DNA from: an uncultured Bacteroidota bacterium
Lineage (GTDB): Bacteria; Bacteroidota; Bacteroidia; NS11-12g; UBA955
NCBI GenBank assembly: GCA_937867025.1
Contig: CALMKH010000159.1
Coordinates: 1 to 42,615, forward strand
DNA length: 42,615 bases
Reading direction: 5' to 3'
Below are positions 28,226 to 38,010 of this stretch, piece by piece. The stretch's first letter is position 1. Each line of letters begins with the position of its first letter. Position numbers and translations under genes: made by a program. The notes below the pieces were generated by a model that had not been told where the DNA came from, made no database searches, and saw only the letters and a program-made list of their open reading frames with translations.

Positions 28226-29314
28226 TTAGAACCATTTTTTCCTGCGGAAATAGATCAGCATGCCCCCAAACACGGTCAATACGATCAGCCAGAAGGCAGT
28301 GTATGCATGGGGATGGTCCATGTAAGGGAAATATTTGAAGTTCATTCCGAACACCCCGGTGATAAAACTTAAAGGCATGAAGATCGTGCTGATAATGGTC
28401 AATACTTTCATAACCTGGTTAAGTTTATTGCTGATGGTGGTGAAATAGATGTTCATCAGGTCGGTCAGGAGGCTCCTGTGATTTTCTATGGTATCGTAGG
28501 CCTGGTAGGTATGGTCATATACATCCCTGAAATAATTGAGGTTCCTGCTGTCGATGAGATGGGAGCTGAATGATTCAATCCTGTTCAGGGCTTCTCTCAT
28601 TGGCAGGATATGCTTGTGCAGTACCTGAAGGTCTTTTTTAACGCCTTGTATCCTGAATGTAGTTTTGCTGTTGGGATAATACATTGTCTCCTCTTCGATA
28701 TCTGCAACCAGGTCGCCGATACGGTCTATCAACACAAAATACTGGTCTACCGCCGTATCGAGTATCCTGTAAAGCAAATAATCCGCTTTTTTCTGCCGGA
28801 TGGTGCCCTTGGAGGTTTGTATGCGCTGAATAATATCGGTGAACAGCGAATTTTCCGTTTCCTGGAATGACAGGAGGAAATTATGGCCAAGGATCACACT
28901 CACCTGTTCCGTGTCAATGGCTTTAAGGCTATCGGAATAATACAGGCGTTTAAACGTTACGAACAGGTATTTGTCGAACTCCTCCATCTTGGTCCTTTGC
29001 TGGGTGTTCAGTATATCTTCCTGGACAAGCGGATGGATATTGAATATGTTGCAAATCTGTTCAACTTTTTCCGCTTCATGCACGCCTGTTACGGATATCC
29101 ATGTCACGGAATCTTTTTTCAGGTAATGCTCGCAGGCACTTAGGTCTTCGATGGGAAGCTCTTCCAGGTGGTTCTCACTGTAGTCAAGCACTTTTACCAG
29201 CATCTTTCCTTCGCGCTCCTTGCCCACATATACCATGCTTTCGGCAGGCATTCCCGATTTGGCCGAGAGGCGGTCGTTCTTTTTAATACGCGGATGGTGT
29301 TTGTTGCGGGCCAT
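28226..29314 (-). CDS. corA: Magnesium/cobalt transporter CorA
   Basis: C-terminal MPLSFITGVFGMNF (GMN motif) and two TMs; N-terminal CorA pattern TWISVTGVHEAEKVEQICNIFNIHPLVQEDILNTQQRTKMEEFDKYLFV. Confidence 0.95.
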   Translation of the reverse strand: MARNKHHPRIKKNDRLSAKSGMPAESMVYVGKEREGKMLVKVLDYSENHLEELPIEDLSACEHYLKKDSVTWISVTGVHEAEKVEQICNIFNIHPLVQEDILNTQQRTKMEEFDKYLFVTFKRLYYSDSLKAIDTEQVSVILGHNFLLSFQETENSLFTDIIQRIQTSKGTIRQKKADYLLYRILDTAVDQYFVLIDRIGDLVADIEEETMYYPNSKTTFRIQGVKKDLQVLHKHILPMREALNRIESFSSHLIDSRNLNYFRDVYDHTYQAYDTIENHRSLLTDLMNIYFTTISNKLNQVMKVLTIISTIFMPLSFITGVFGMNFKYFPYMDHPHAYTAFWLIVLTVFGGMLIYFRRKKWF

Positions 29315-29464
29315 TCACATGCAATATTAGTGATTTTTGATTGTATGCAATAACCGAAGGGTATGATATCGATCGGAAAGTAACAGTATGCGCCAAGGAT
29401 GAATAGCCTTTGACGCGGGAGACAAACCGGTTGCGCGGCAGGTTTTCCATTCCGGACAAAATAA

Positions 29465-29493
29465 AAAAGCCTTCCTGTAGCAGGAAGGCTTTT
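29465..29493 (-). terminator. Rho-independent terminator downstream of S8 peptidase gene
   Basis: aaaagccttcctg-tag-caggaaggctttt perfect 13-bp stem; on the minus strand followed by T residues. Confidence 0.88.
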
Positions 29494-29513
29494 CAAAGTA
29501 AGGTGGAAGGGTT

Positions 29514-31073
29514 TTATTTCATCGCTGCGGCTGTTTTCAGGGCCTTGTCGGCATTGACTATGCCTGCGGAGGTGCTTATCTTTTTGTATTTTGTCTTTTT
29601 CTTTTTGCTGCCGGGGCGCTTCACTTTCTGCTGGGGTTTGTCTACGCTCGATTCGATCACCTGTTTGACCTGCGCTGCGGTAAGGGCGGGATAATATGAT
29701 CTGATAAGGGCTGCAAGTCCTGCCACAACAGGACTGGCCATACTGGTGCCGTCTATCGCCTCGTATTTTCCGTCAGGAAAAGTGTTGTAGATCTGAACGC
29801 CTGGTGCAAACACGTTCACGGAGTTTTTACCGTAATTGGAGAAACTCGCAGGAGATTGGTCGCGATCGCTTGCGCCTACCTCAATCCATGTTTTGCAGGC
29901 AGTGCCGTCCTCATAATGCGCATTAGGGAAATTTGCAGTCTTGTCGTTGTTCTGACCATCGTTTCCTGCACCGTGCACAAGCAGGACATCCTTGCTTTCC
30001 GCATATTTCACCGCATCGTCAACAATTTTCTTGTTGAACGAATACCCTTTGCCGAAGCTCATATTGATAACCCTGGCACCATTGTCGGCAGCATACCTGA
30101 TGGCATTGGCAACATCCTTGTCCCTTTCGTCACCGTCAGGCACTACGCGCAGTATCATCAGCTTGACCATCGGGGCTATGCCCATCGCGGGCAGTGAGTT
30201 GTCCCTTACAGCTCCAACCGTTCCAGCCACGTGTGTTCCATGTTCGGAATCCGGGCCTTTCACCTCGTTGTTGCCGTAATTGATATCCTTTGGATTCAGG
30301 TAATCGTCACCAATGCGGGGTCTGGGATCAAATTCCAGGTTTAACTGGTAATGCACCTTGGAATAAAAATACTTGTAGGCATTATTGATCTCATCAAATA
30401 CGGCCTTTGGTTTCATGGAGGCCTTCGTGGAGACATCAACCACATAGGCTTTTCCCATCATGGCTTCAGGTTTTTTCGGATCGAATGCTTCAAGCTGAGC
30501 CAGGGTTATATTCGTGCTGTCCAGTTCGGAAGCCAGGGCGTCCAGCATTTTTTTTCCCCATTCAAAATTGGCAAGCCCTTTTTTTGCTTCTTCCAGTTCC
30601 TTGTTAAAGTCCTTTTCCAGCTCTTTGTACTTTTTATAGTCGGCCCTGTCGGCCTTGGCAATTTCCTTGCTGCTTTTGTTTTCAAACCTTTTGTGGTAAT
30701 CCCTGAGCAGCCTGGTTTTTTCCAGGTTGTCATACCGGATGTCACCGCCCAGATTTCCCAGGAAATCCCAGCCGTTGATATCGTCGATATATCCATTGTG
30801 ATCATCATCCACCGCATTGCCCGGAATTTCTTTTTCATTTATCCATATCTGGCCTGCGAGATCGGGATGGCTGATGTCGGTGCCGTTATCAATGATTGCC
30901 ACAACAACGGTTTGTGCGTTGGCGGGTTTTGGATTGTTTTTCAGGGCATTTTCGAGATCTATTCCGTAAATGGTGTCTTTCGGAATATATTTCAGGTGCC
31001 AGTTCGCCTGGTGCGATTGGGAAAAGAGGTTCAAACTGCCGGCAAGCAGCAGCAATAAAAATAGTTTCTTCAT
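29514..31073 (-). CDS. Secreted S8 family (subtilisin-like) serine peptidase
   Basis: Catalytic Asp VVVAIIDNGTDISHPDL, His SEHGTHVAGTVGA, Ser DGTSMASPVVAGLAALI; signal peptide. ATG at 31073 preferred. Confidence 0.94.
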   Translation of the reverse strand: MKKLFLLLLLAGSLNLFSQSHQANWHLKYIPKDTIYGIDLENALKNNPKPANAQTVVVAIIDNGTDISHPDLAGQIWINEKEIPGNAVDDDHNGYIDDINGWDFLGNLGGDIRYDNLEKTRLLRDYHKRFENKSSKEIAKADRADYKKYKELEKDFNKELEEAKKGLANFEWGKKMLDALASELDSTNITLAQLEAFDPKKPEAMMGKAYVVDVSTKASMKPKAVFDEINNAYKYFYSKVHYQLNLEFDPRPRIGDDYLNPKDINYGNNEVKGPDSEHGTHVAGTVGAVRDNSLPAMGIAPMVKLMILRVVPDGDERDKDVANAIRYAADNGARVINMSFGKGYSFNKKIVDDAVKYAESKDVLLVHGAGNDGQNNDKTANFPNAHYEDGTACKTWIEVGASDRDQSPASFSNYGKNSVNVFAPGVQIYNTFPDGKYEAIDGTSMASPVVAGLAALIRSYYPALTAAQVKQVIESSVDKPQQKVKRPGSKKKKTKYKKISTSAGIVNADKALKTAAAMK

Positions 31074-31105
31074 ATTTGTCAAGTCTGTTGTAAAAGGATG
31101 CGAAT

Positions 31106-32866
31106 TTACTGGATTTGCAGTTCAAAAGGAAGCCTCATCTGGAATCCCTGGGTCCTGATGCTTGTTTGCAAAGCTTTATAGTAGGAATACATGATGCCGA
31201 GATCTCCGGATATCTTTTTTTCCATCATTTCATTGGATGATTGCCTGAACAATTGTGTAAACGGATCTTCGATCTTGGGATATTCAACGATCTCGTACGA
31301 TTTGAGTTTTGACATCCCGGCGGCTATTTTTATAGCGTCGCTGATGCCACCGAATCCGTCTATAAGGTTTTTATCCTTGGCCTGTTGTGCTGTCCACACT
31401 CTTCCCTGGGCGAGGGATTCCACGGTAAGGCTGTCCATCTTCCGGCCGCGTTCCACAACGCCGGTAAAGTCATCGTAAATGCGGTTTACCATTGTCTGCA
31501 GGTACATTCTGTCGGTTTCGCTAAGGGGCTGGTCAACCCTGGCAAAGTCAGAATACTGGCCGGTTTTGACGCTCTCGAATGTCAGTCCCATCTTGTTTGT
31601 CAGCAGTTCGTGCATATTCGGGAACAGCCCGAACACCCCGATGGAGCCGGTAATGGTATTTGGCAGGGCGATGATGCTGTCTGCGAGTGCGCTGATGTAA
31701 TATCCGCCACTGGCAGCCACATCTCCCATCGATACAATAACAGGTTTTTTGCCTTTGCACAAGCCTATTTCCCTGGCAATGGCGTCACTTGCCAGCGAAC
31801 TTCCCCCGGGCGAGTTCACACGGAGTACAATGGCCTTTACATTTTTGTCTTCCCTGGCTTTGGCAATGGCTTTCGACATGGAAATGGAACCGATCACCGA
31901 CTGGTTGCCTTCGCCGTCTATGATTTCACCAACAGCGTAAATAATGGCGATTTTGTTTTTGGTATTCTCGTCGGATTTGGAGGCGGGTTGCTGTGCATAT
32001 GCCGGGGCCTTGACGAGGTTAATCTCGCCGTCGGCCTTTATTTTTAGTTTTTTCTTCATTACGGATATCACGTCATCCGTGTAGGTGAGGCGGTCGATCA
32101 GGCCAAAATCCCTGGCCTGTTCGGGAGTCTGCAGTTTGAAACCGTTGAAGGCTGCATAGATGGATGCTGTATCCAGGCGCCTGCTTTCGCTGATGGAGGT
32201 AACGACCGTAGAATAGATATCGGAAATGTACTCCATGATCTGCTGGCGGTTCTCAGGACTCAGGTCAGACCGCGTAAACGATTCGATGGCACCTTTGTAA
32301 GCGCCAACTTTTACGTACTGCATCTCGATGCCGAGCTTTTCCAGTGCGCCTTTGAAAAACATGATGTTGGCTGTCAGGCCGTTGAAAAGCACACTGCCTG
32401 AACGTTCGAGGAAGACCGAGTCGGCCACACTGGCCAGGTAATAACTGCGCTCGTCGTAATATGGCGCGATGGTGTATACAAACTTGCCGCTTTTCTTAAA
32501 ATTGATAAGGGCATTGCGAATTTCCAGCATGGTGGCATAACCTGTACCGCTGATATTGGTCTTCAGGAATATGCCTTTTATCTTTTTGTCGTTCCTGGCG
32601 CGTTCGATCACGGCCAGTATATTGTCGAGACCAAGGTTATTTGCGCCTTCTTCGTTGAATATGGAAGCAAAATCCATATGGGTGCGTTCCGGGATATCAT
32701 AATCCACTCTCAGCTCCAGAACTGAATTTTCTTTCACTTTCACTGTTTTCTTCCCCGCCGAACTCACCAGGCCCATAATCGTAAAGAAGAGCAGTATGCC
32801 CAGGAATACGAAGGTAATGAACAGGCCCACCACAGTGGCTAGTGTATATTTTAAAAATTCTTTCAT
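31106..32866 (-). CDS. sppA: Signal peptide peptidase SppA (67K type)
   Basis: Tandem S49 domains: KIAIIYAVGEIIDGEG, VLRVNSPGGSSLASDAIAREI, VSMGDVAASGGYYISALADSIIALPNTITGSIGVFG. Confidence 0.94.
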   Translation of the reverse strand: MKEFLKYTLATVVGLFITFVFLGILLFFTIMGLVSSAGKKTVKVKENSVLELRVDYDIPERTHMDFASIFNEEGANNLGLDNILAVIERARNDKKIKGIFLKTNISGTGYATMLEIRNALINFKKSGKFVYTIAPYYDERSYYLASVADSVFLERSGSVLFNGLTANIMFFKGALEKLGIEMQYVKVGAYKGAIESFTRSDLSPENRQQIMEYISDIYSTVVTSISESRRLDTASIYAAFNGFKLQTPEQARDFGLIDRLTYTDDVISVMKKKLKIKADGEINLVKAPAYAQQPASKSDENTKNKIAIIYAVGEIIDGEGNQSVIGSISMSKAIAKAREDKNVKAIVLRVNSPGGSSLASDAIAREIGLCKGKKPVIVSMGDVAASGGYYISALADSIIALPNTITGSIGVFGLFPNMHELLTNKMGLTFESVKTGQYSDFARVDQPLSETDRMYLQTMVNRIYDDFTGVVERGRKMDSLTVESLAQGRVWTAQQAKDKNLIDGFGGISDAIKIAAGMSKLKSYEIVEYPKIEDPFTQLFRQSSNEMMEKKISGDLGIMYSYYKALQTSIRTQGFQMRLPFELQIQ

Positions 32867-33001
32867 GCTGACTTAGGTTACTGATTAACACACAAAGAAA
32901 ATATGAAGTAGGCGCGAATCTGCATTTTTTTCGATAAACGATGAAATACAAGGATAAAACTCAACATTTTGAGATATACAGGTTAAGCAAGTAAAACTTA
33001 A

Positions 33002-33009
33002 TATATTTG
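33002..33009 (+). promoter_or_regulatory. Putative -7 box (TATATTTG) 4 nt upstream of ATG 33014
   Basis: TAnnTTTG match. Confidence 0.45.
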
Positions 33010-33013
33010 TATT

Positions 33014-33919
33014 ATGAAAATAAATTTGCCAGGCATGGGGAAGATCCTGGTCCTTTTTGTATTGTCAACCAGCCTTCAGGCGCAGGTTGTTTTCGACAGC
33101 GCTGTTCATTATTCGACAGTTTCGGGTGGGGCAACGCCGTCCGAAGGCGTTAATATGAGCTCCTATAAGATCGTCCTTGATTCCGTCAGGTCAGATACGG
33201 GTTTTTATTCGGTCCTTAACCTGGATGGAACCAGCAGAAGCGAATGGGTAATCACCCACGGCGACAAAGTGTTCTATAACGGCAACTGGACAAAGAATTC
33301 AGCCATGGGCCCGGTGCTTATCTATGATTTTTCCCTTCAGGCGGGCGATACGCTTGTTATCAGCGACCTGAAGTTCTACCTCAGCTCTGACGATACGTTT
33401 TTCTTTATTGTCGACAGCATAGGCGAGGTGAATCTCAGGGGACATAAATACCCGGCACAGTTTATCCGCCAGCCCGGCATGGGCAGCGGATCCAGGTCGT
33501 TCACCTTTGTGAAGGATATCGGAAGCCTTGAAAACGGCATATTCCATTTCATGTGCTGCGGTTTCGAGCATTGGAGCCATCTTACCCACCTGTGCCGGAA
33601 TGATTCCCTCCTGTATTGGTCTTACGATGTTCACGTCTGGCCAAACGGGGATTCATGCCATCCATATTTTAATGATATAGAGGAACTGTCGCGCAGAGGG
33701 CTGTTATTATACCCCAATCCTGCCTCCGGTTGCGTATACCTTAATGAGTCTATTCCGGACATGGCTGAGTCGCTCAGGCTGTATACCGCGGATGGACGGG
33801 AGGTACCTGTTGTTTTCAGTGGAGATCACCTGGATATAGGGCACCTCGAAAGGGGTTTATATGTAGCGGTGCTCAGGTTCGGGAGGAGGGATTACAGGCA
33901 ATTGCTGGATGTCAGGTAA
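33014..33919 (+). CDS. Secreted protein with T9SS type A C-terminal sorting domain
   Basis: Signal peptide; C-terminal LLLYPNPASGCVYLNE...LERGLYVAVLRFGRRDYRQLLDVR. N-terminal region not assigned. Confidence 0.75.
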   Translation: MKINLPGMGKILVLFVLSTSLQAQVVFDSAVHYSTVSGGATPSEGVNMSSYKIVLDSVRSDTGFYSVLNLDGTSRSEWVITHGDKVFYNGNWTKNSAMGPVLIYDFSLQAGDTLVISDLKFYLSSDDTFFFIVDSIGEVNLRGHKYPAQFIRQPGMGSGSRSFTFVKDIGSLENGIFHFMCCGFEHWSHLTHLCRNDSLLYWSYDVHVWPNGDSCHPYFNDIEELSRRGLLLYPNPASGCVYLNESIPDMAESLRLYTADGREVPVVFSGDHLDIGHLERGLYVAVLRFGRRDYRQLLDVR

Positions 33920-34015
33920 CCTAGGCTTTGGTATACTTCAGTTCCTGTTAAAATTGTTTTAATCGGTCAATCCCCTGTGATGATAAATTGTGCTTACCTT
34001 GTTCGGTGAAAGTGA

Positions 34016-34023
34016 TAATTTTG
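34016..34023 (+). promoter_or_regulatory. Putative -7 box (TAATTTTG) 4 nt upstream of purB ATG
   Basis: TAnnTTTG match immediately before the start codon. Confidence 0.45.
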
Positions 34024-34027
34024 CCGC

Positions 34028-35374
34028 ATGTTGTTAAATGAACTTACAGCTATCGGGCCTATTGACGGGCGATACAGGTCGAAAACAGAAGCGCTGGCAC
34101 CTTATTTTTCGGAATTCGGATTGATCAGGTACCGCGTGCAGGTGGAGATTGAATATCTGATATACCTGAATTCCCTGAAGCTGAAAGGGTTCTCAACAGT
34201 CCTTACACCGGTGCAGGTTGAAACACTTCGAAATCTTTACCTCTCTTTCTCCGAGGAAGATGCATCCGGAATAAAGGAAATAGAAAGAACCACCAACCAT
34301 GATGTCAAGGCAGTTGAATACTTCATCAAACACAGGCTGGAATCGTTTGATCTCGGCCATATAAAGGAGTGGGTGCACTTCGGGCTTACAAGTCAGGATA
34401 TCAATAATACAGCCATTCCCCTCAGTCTTAAGGATGCTCTTCAGAAAGTGATACTGCCCGACCTGCAGGCCGTCATCCAGAAACTCGAAGCCCTCTCGAT
34501 AGAATACCGCGATGTGCCCATGCTGGCCAGGACACATGGGCAGGCCGCCAGCCCCACCAGGCTCGGAAAAGAGGTGATGGTATACGTGTCGCGCCTGAAA
34601 GTGCAGTACAGCCAGATGCTGACTATCCCGTTTTCGGCGAAGTTCGGTGGGGCTACAGGGAATTTCAACGCGCATGTGGTGGCATTCCCGGATCAGGACT
34701 GGCAGGGTTTCGGAAACAATTTTGTCAACAAGGTGCTAGGCCTCAGCAGAAGTTTTCCGACCACCCAGATCGAACATTACGATAACCTGGCTGCACTGTT
34801 TGATGTGTTCAAGCGGATCAATACCATACTGATTGATTTAAGCAGGGATGTCTGGCAGTACATCTCCATGGATTATTTCAAGCAAAAACTGAAAGAAGGT
34901 GAGGTCGGGAGCAGCGCCATGCCCCATAAGGTCAACCCGATCGACTTTGAAAATGCAGAAGGGAACCTCGGCATAGCGAATGCCATGTTTGAGCACTTGT
35001 CGGCCAAACTGCCGATATCCAGGTTGCAGCGCGACCTTACCGATTCAACCGTACTGCGCAATATAGGCGTGCCCCTGGCCCATTGTCTCATATCGTACAG
35101 CAGCCTGCAGAAAGGTCTCGGAAAACTCATACTGAACAATGAAGCTATTGCCAGGGACCTGGAAAACAACTGGGCGGTGGTGGCTGAAGCAATTCAGACC
35201 GTTCTGCGAAGCATAGCCTATCCGAATCCTTACGAGGCATTAAAGGCGCTTACCAGGACAAACCAGCATATCGGGGAGAAAGAGATTAAGGATTTTATCG
35301 AAACGCTGGATGTGCCCGAAGACATAAAAGCGAGGTTGAGGGATATCAGCCCTTCCAGCTACACCGGAATGTAA
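34028..35374 (+). CDS. purB: Adenylosuccinate lyase
   Basis: LTAIGPIDGRYRSKTEALAPYFSEFGLIRYRVQVE; signature GEVGSSAMPHKVNPIDFENAEGNLGIAN. Confidence 0.97.
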   Translation: MLLNELTAIGPIDGRYRSKTEALAPYFSEFGLIRYRVQVEIEYLIYLNSLKLKGFSTVLTPVQVETLRNLYLSFSEEDASGIKEIERTTNHDVKAVEYFIKHRLESFDLGHIKEWVHFGLTSQDINNTAIPLSLKDALQKVILPDLQAVIQKLEALSIEYRDVPMLARTHGQAASPTRLGKEVMVYVSRLKVQYSQMLTIPFSAKFGGATGNFNAHVVAFPDQDWQGFGNNFVNKVLGLSRSFPTTQIEHYDNLAALFDVFKRINTILIDLSRDVWQYISMDYFKQKLKEGEVGSSAMPHKVNPIDFENAEGNLGIANAMFEHLSAKLPISRLQRDLTDSTVLRNIGVPLAHCLISYSSLQKGLGKLILNNEAIARDLENNWAVVAEAIQTVLRSIAYPNPYEALKALTRTNQHIGEKEIKDFIETLDVPEDIKARLRDISPSSYTGM

Positions 35375-35480
35375 GGGAGGGACAATAAAGAATGGATAAT
35401 GAAGAATGAGAGTGGAGGCGGGCTGGCTTCTCATTCAGGTATCCAGTCACTCTTGATCCATGCTTCGACATCCGTGATTT

Positions 35481-37433
35481 CTATTGCACGCTGAGTACCT
35501 TGAACACCGTGCGGCGGTTCTTGGCCCTGCCTTCTTCTGTCTTATTGTCGGCGACAGGCTTGCTGTCACCATATCCAACCGCGTTGAGACGGGTGCCGTC
35601 AATGCCTTCTTTTACAAGATAATCCTTAACGGCTTTTGCGCGGTTCTGCGACAGGGTTTTATTCTTGGCTTTATCACCGGTATTGTCGGTATGCCCGCCG
35701 ATCTCGATCTTCATGAAAGGGAATTTTTTAAGAAGGAATACCAGCTTGTCCAGTTCAAATTTGGATTCGGGGCGTAATTCATATTTATCGACATCGAAAA
35801 ACACGTTGTTAAGCGTCACGTCTTCACCATTGGCTTCAGGTTTCCTGAGAGGAACATCGAGCTTGTAAGGTTCAAGGCTGCTGTGCTGTTTAAGAGAGAA
35901 ATTCGCCGAATAGAAGAGGTAATTGGTCTGGTCTATCGTCATCATGTAATCGCGATTGGATTTGAGCACCATAAAAAAGTTGCCGGTCCCTTTCTGACTT
36001 TCGATATTGGCAATGACCTTGCCCGTACTGAGATCGGTCAGTTCGATCCTGGCCACCAGTTTTTCCATGGTCACGGCATCGTAGACAGTTCCCTGCACAT
36101 AGCTGACCGGTTCCGGCTTAAGTTTGGCAGGAAGCTCGAACTTGTAAATGTCGAGCCCGCCGTAACCGCCATCCCTTTCCGAGCTCAGGTAACCGAATTT
36201 GCCGAGCCTGTCAACGATCAGTCCCAGCTCGTCTTTTTCCGTATTGATAGGGTAGCCGATGTTTTCAGGTTTCCCGAATTTTCCGTTCTCTAATTTCTTG
36301 GCAACGAATATATCCAGCGATCCCACACCGGGCAAACCGCTGGAGCTGAAATACAGTGTCTGGTTATCGTAGTGTATGAAAGGAGATTGTTCTTCGCCGG
36401 GTGTATTGATTTCAGGACCGAGATTCACCGGGGGCATAAACCTGCCTTCCGCCAGGTTGAAGGTGGACATCCAGATATCAGCGCCTCCCTGTGCTCCGGG
36501 ACCTTTCATGTCGCTTGAAAAATATAATGTCAATCCGTCAGGGCTAATGGACGGCTGCGCGTCCCATGTAGGTGAATTTATCGGTGGTCCTATATTGGTG
36601 GGTTTCGACCAGACGCCATCGTGATATCCTGAAATGTAAATATCCATTCCTCCAAGCCCGATAGGCATGCCCTGGCTGTTTACCCGGTCCTTTGCAGAGA
36701 AGAAAATCGTTTTTCCGTCGGCTGTTATGGATATCGTGCCTTCATTGCCCTGGCTGTTGACCGGTTCGGGGAGTTTTGTGGATGGCTGAAACGTCGAATC
36801 GATGATTTCACTCCTGTAAAAATCTTCATAGAAACGGTCGCGGTCCATATTCATTCTCGTGAAATAGAAGTATTTGCCGTCAAGCGTCAGGCCCGGCCAG
36901 TATTCGCCATTGGGAGTGTTCACGCTGGGTCCCAGGTTCTGGGGCTTGAAATCGACGGGATTCGTATACAGGGCTTTCGCGACATCTATATTCTTGAGTA
37001 TTTTTTTAGCGTCGTTCTCAAGTTCCTTGGCTCTCCTGATCGGGGCATTGAGGTAAGTATTGAGTGATACCTTCGCTTCATCAAACTGCATCAGCAGCCG
37101 CTGGCTTTTGCCTATGAAATAATATACACCCAGGTTATCCGGTTCGAGCTCTATGAGTTTCTGGTATGATTTCAGGGACGCTTTGTAATCCTGCATGGCA
37201 AACTCAATATAAGCTTTATTCTGCCAGGCTTTGAGTGATGTGCTGTCTTTTTTCAATCCTTTGTTGACAAGTTCCAGCGCTTTTTTCTTGTCGCCGTTGG
37301 GTTTCATGAATTCGACGAATGCCTCTTCGGCATATTTATCTGCCGGACTCACATCGGCGTTTTTTTTCTTTGGCTGGGCCGACGCGCATGCAAAAAAGGA
37401 AAAAGCAAGTGCCAGCAAATATATTTTGTTCAT
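35481..37433 (-). CDS. OmpA family envelope protein with TPR, PD40/WD40-like propeller, carboxypeptidase-regulatory-like and OmpA domains
   Basis: N-terminal TPRs (AWQNKAYIEFAMQDYKASLKSYQKLIELEPDN); PD40 repeats (DAQPSISPDGLTLYFSSDMKGPGAQGGADIW); OmpA C-terminal (IEIGGHTDNTGDKAKNKTLSQNRAKAVKDYLVKEGI). ATG at 37433 preferred over 37532. Confidence 0.9.
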   Translation of the reverse strand: MNKIYLLALAFSFFACASAQPKKKNADVSPADKYAEEAFVEFMKPNGDKKKALELVNKGLKKDSTSLKAWQNKAYIEFAMQDYKASLKSYQKLIELEPDNLGVYYFIGKSQRLLMQFDEAKVSLNTYLNAPIRRAKELENDAKKILKNIDVAKALYTNPVDFKPQNLGPSVNTPNGEYWPGLTLDGKYFYFTRMNMDRDRFYEDFYRSEIIDSTFQPSTKLPEPVNSQGNEGTISITADGKTIFFSAKDRVNSQGMPIGLGGMDIYISGYHDGVWSKPTNIGPPINSPTWDAQPSISPDGLTLYFSSDMKGPGAQGGADIWMSTFNLAEGRFMPPVNLGPEINTPGEEQSPFIHYDNQTLYFSSSGLPGVGSLDIFVAKKLENGKFGKPENIGYPINTEKDELGLIVDRLGKFGYLSSERDGGYGGLDIYKFELPAKLKPEPVSYVQGTVYDAVTMEKLVARIELTDLSTGKVIANIESQKGTGNFFMVLKSNRDYMMTIDQTNYLFYSANFSLKQHSSLEPYKLDVPLRKPEANGEDVTLNNVFFDVDKYELRPESKFELDKLVFLLKKFPFMKIEIGGHTDNTGDKAKNKTLSQNRAKAVKDYLVKEGIDGTRLNAVGYGDSKPVADNKTEEGRAKNRRTVFKVLSVQ

Positions 37434-37468
37434 TATGGAATTCAATTTATATAATAACATGTTGAGGG

Positions 37469-37476
37469 CAAATTTA
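37469..37476 (-). promoter_or_regulatory. Putative -7 box (TAAATTTG on minus strand) upstream of OmpA-family gene
   Basis: TAnnTTTG match about 35 nt upstream of ATG 37433. Confidence 0.35.
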
Positions 37477-38010
37477 TTGTAAATCCGGCAAAATCCCTGC
37501 CGTTCTTTTTCCCAGCTCGATGACAGCCACATTCTTCACCTGTCCGTTCCCGATGTCAAAGCTCAGCATGGTGCGCATATGGTGAAATCCATGCCTTCCG
37601 GCGGCGCCGGGATTCATAAACAGCATGTCGTTAAGGTTTTTATCCCTCATTACCCGTAAGATATGACTGTGCCCGCAGATGAAAAGACCGGGTGTTGACA
37701 GTTTTAAGGACTTGAGAACAACAGGGTTGTATTTCCCCGGGTATCCGCCAATATGTGTCATATGGACTTTTACGCCTTCACATTCAAACAGATTGTTTTC
37801 GGGGTACAGATTTCTCAGCTCCTGCCCGTCGATATTTCCCCAAACCCCGCGGACCGTTTTCCCGGCCGCTTCGAAGAGCTTGCTGAGTTCGGCAGTGCCC
37901 CAGTCGCCCGCATGCCACACCTCGTCAGCTTTCGCGGCATGTTTCAGTATATCCGGCTCTGCGCAGCCATGAGTATCGCTTAGCAATAATATCTTTTTCA
38001 CCTTTGGCAA
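37474..38010 (-). CDS. Metallophosphoesterase, YfcE/MJ0936-like
   Basis: ILLLSDTHGC, HAGDWG, VWGNID, THIGGYPGKY, CGHSHI, NPGAAG. Start may be TTG 38010 or GTG 38001. Confidence 0.9.
   Translation of the reverse strand: MPKVKKILLLSDTHGCAEPDILKHAAKADEVWHAGDWGTAELSKLFEAAGKTVRGVWGNIDGQELRNLYPENNLFECEGVKVHMTHIGGYPGKYNPVVLKSLKLSTPGLFICGHSHILRVMRDKNLNDMLFMNPGAAGRHGFHHMRTMLSFDIGNGQVKNVAVIELGKRTAGILPDLQ

Noticed and set aside
30351-31058. 235-aa plus-strand ORF
   Set aside because: Antisense to the S8 peptidase; composition (runs of Phe/Ile/Val) is expected from reverse reading of Lys/Asp/Asn-rich coding sequence.
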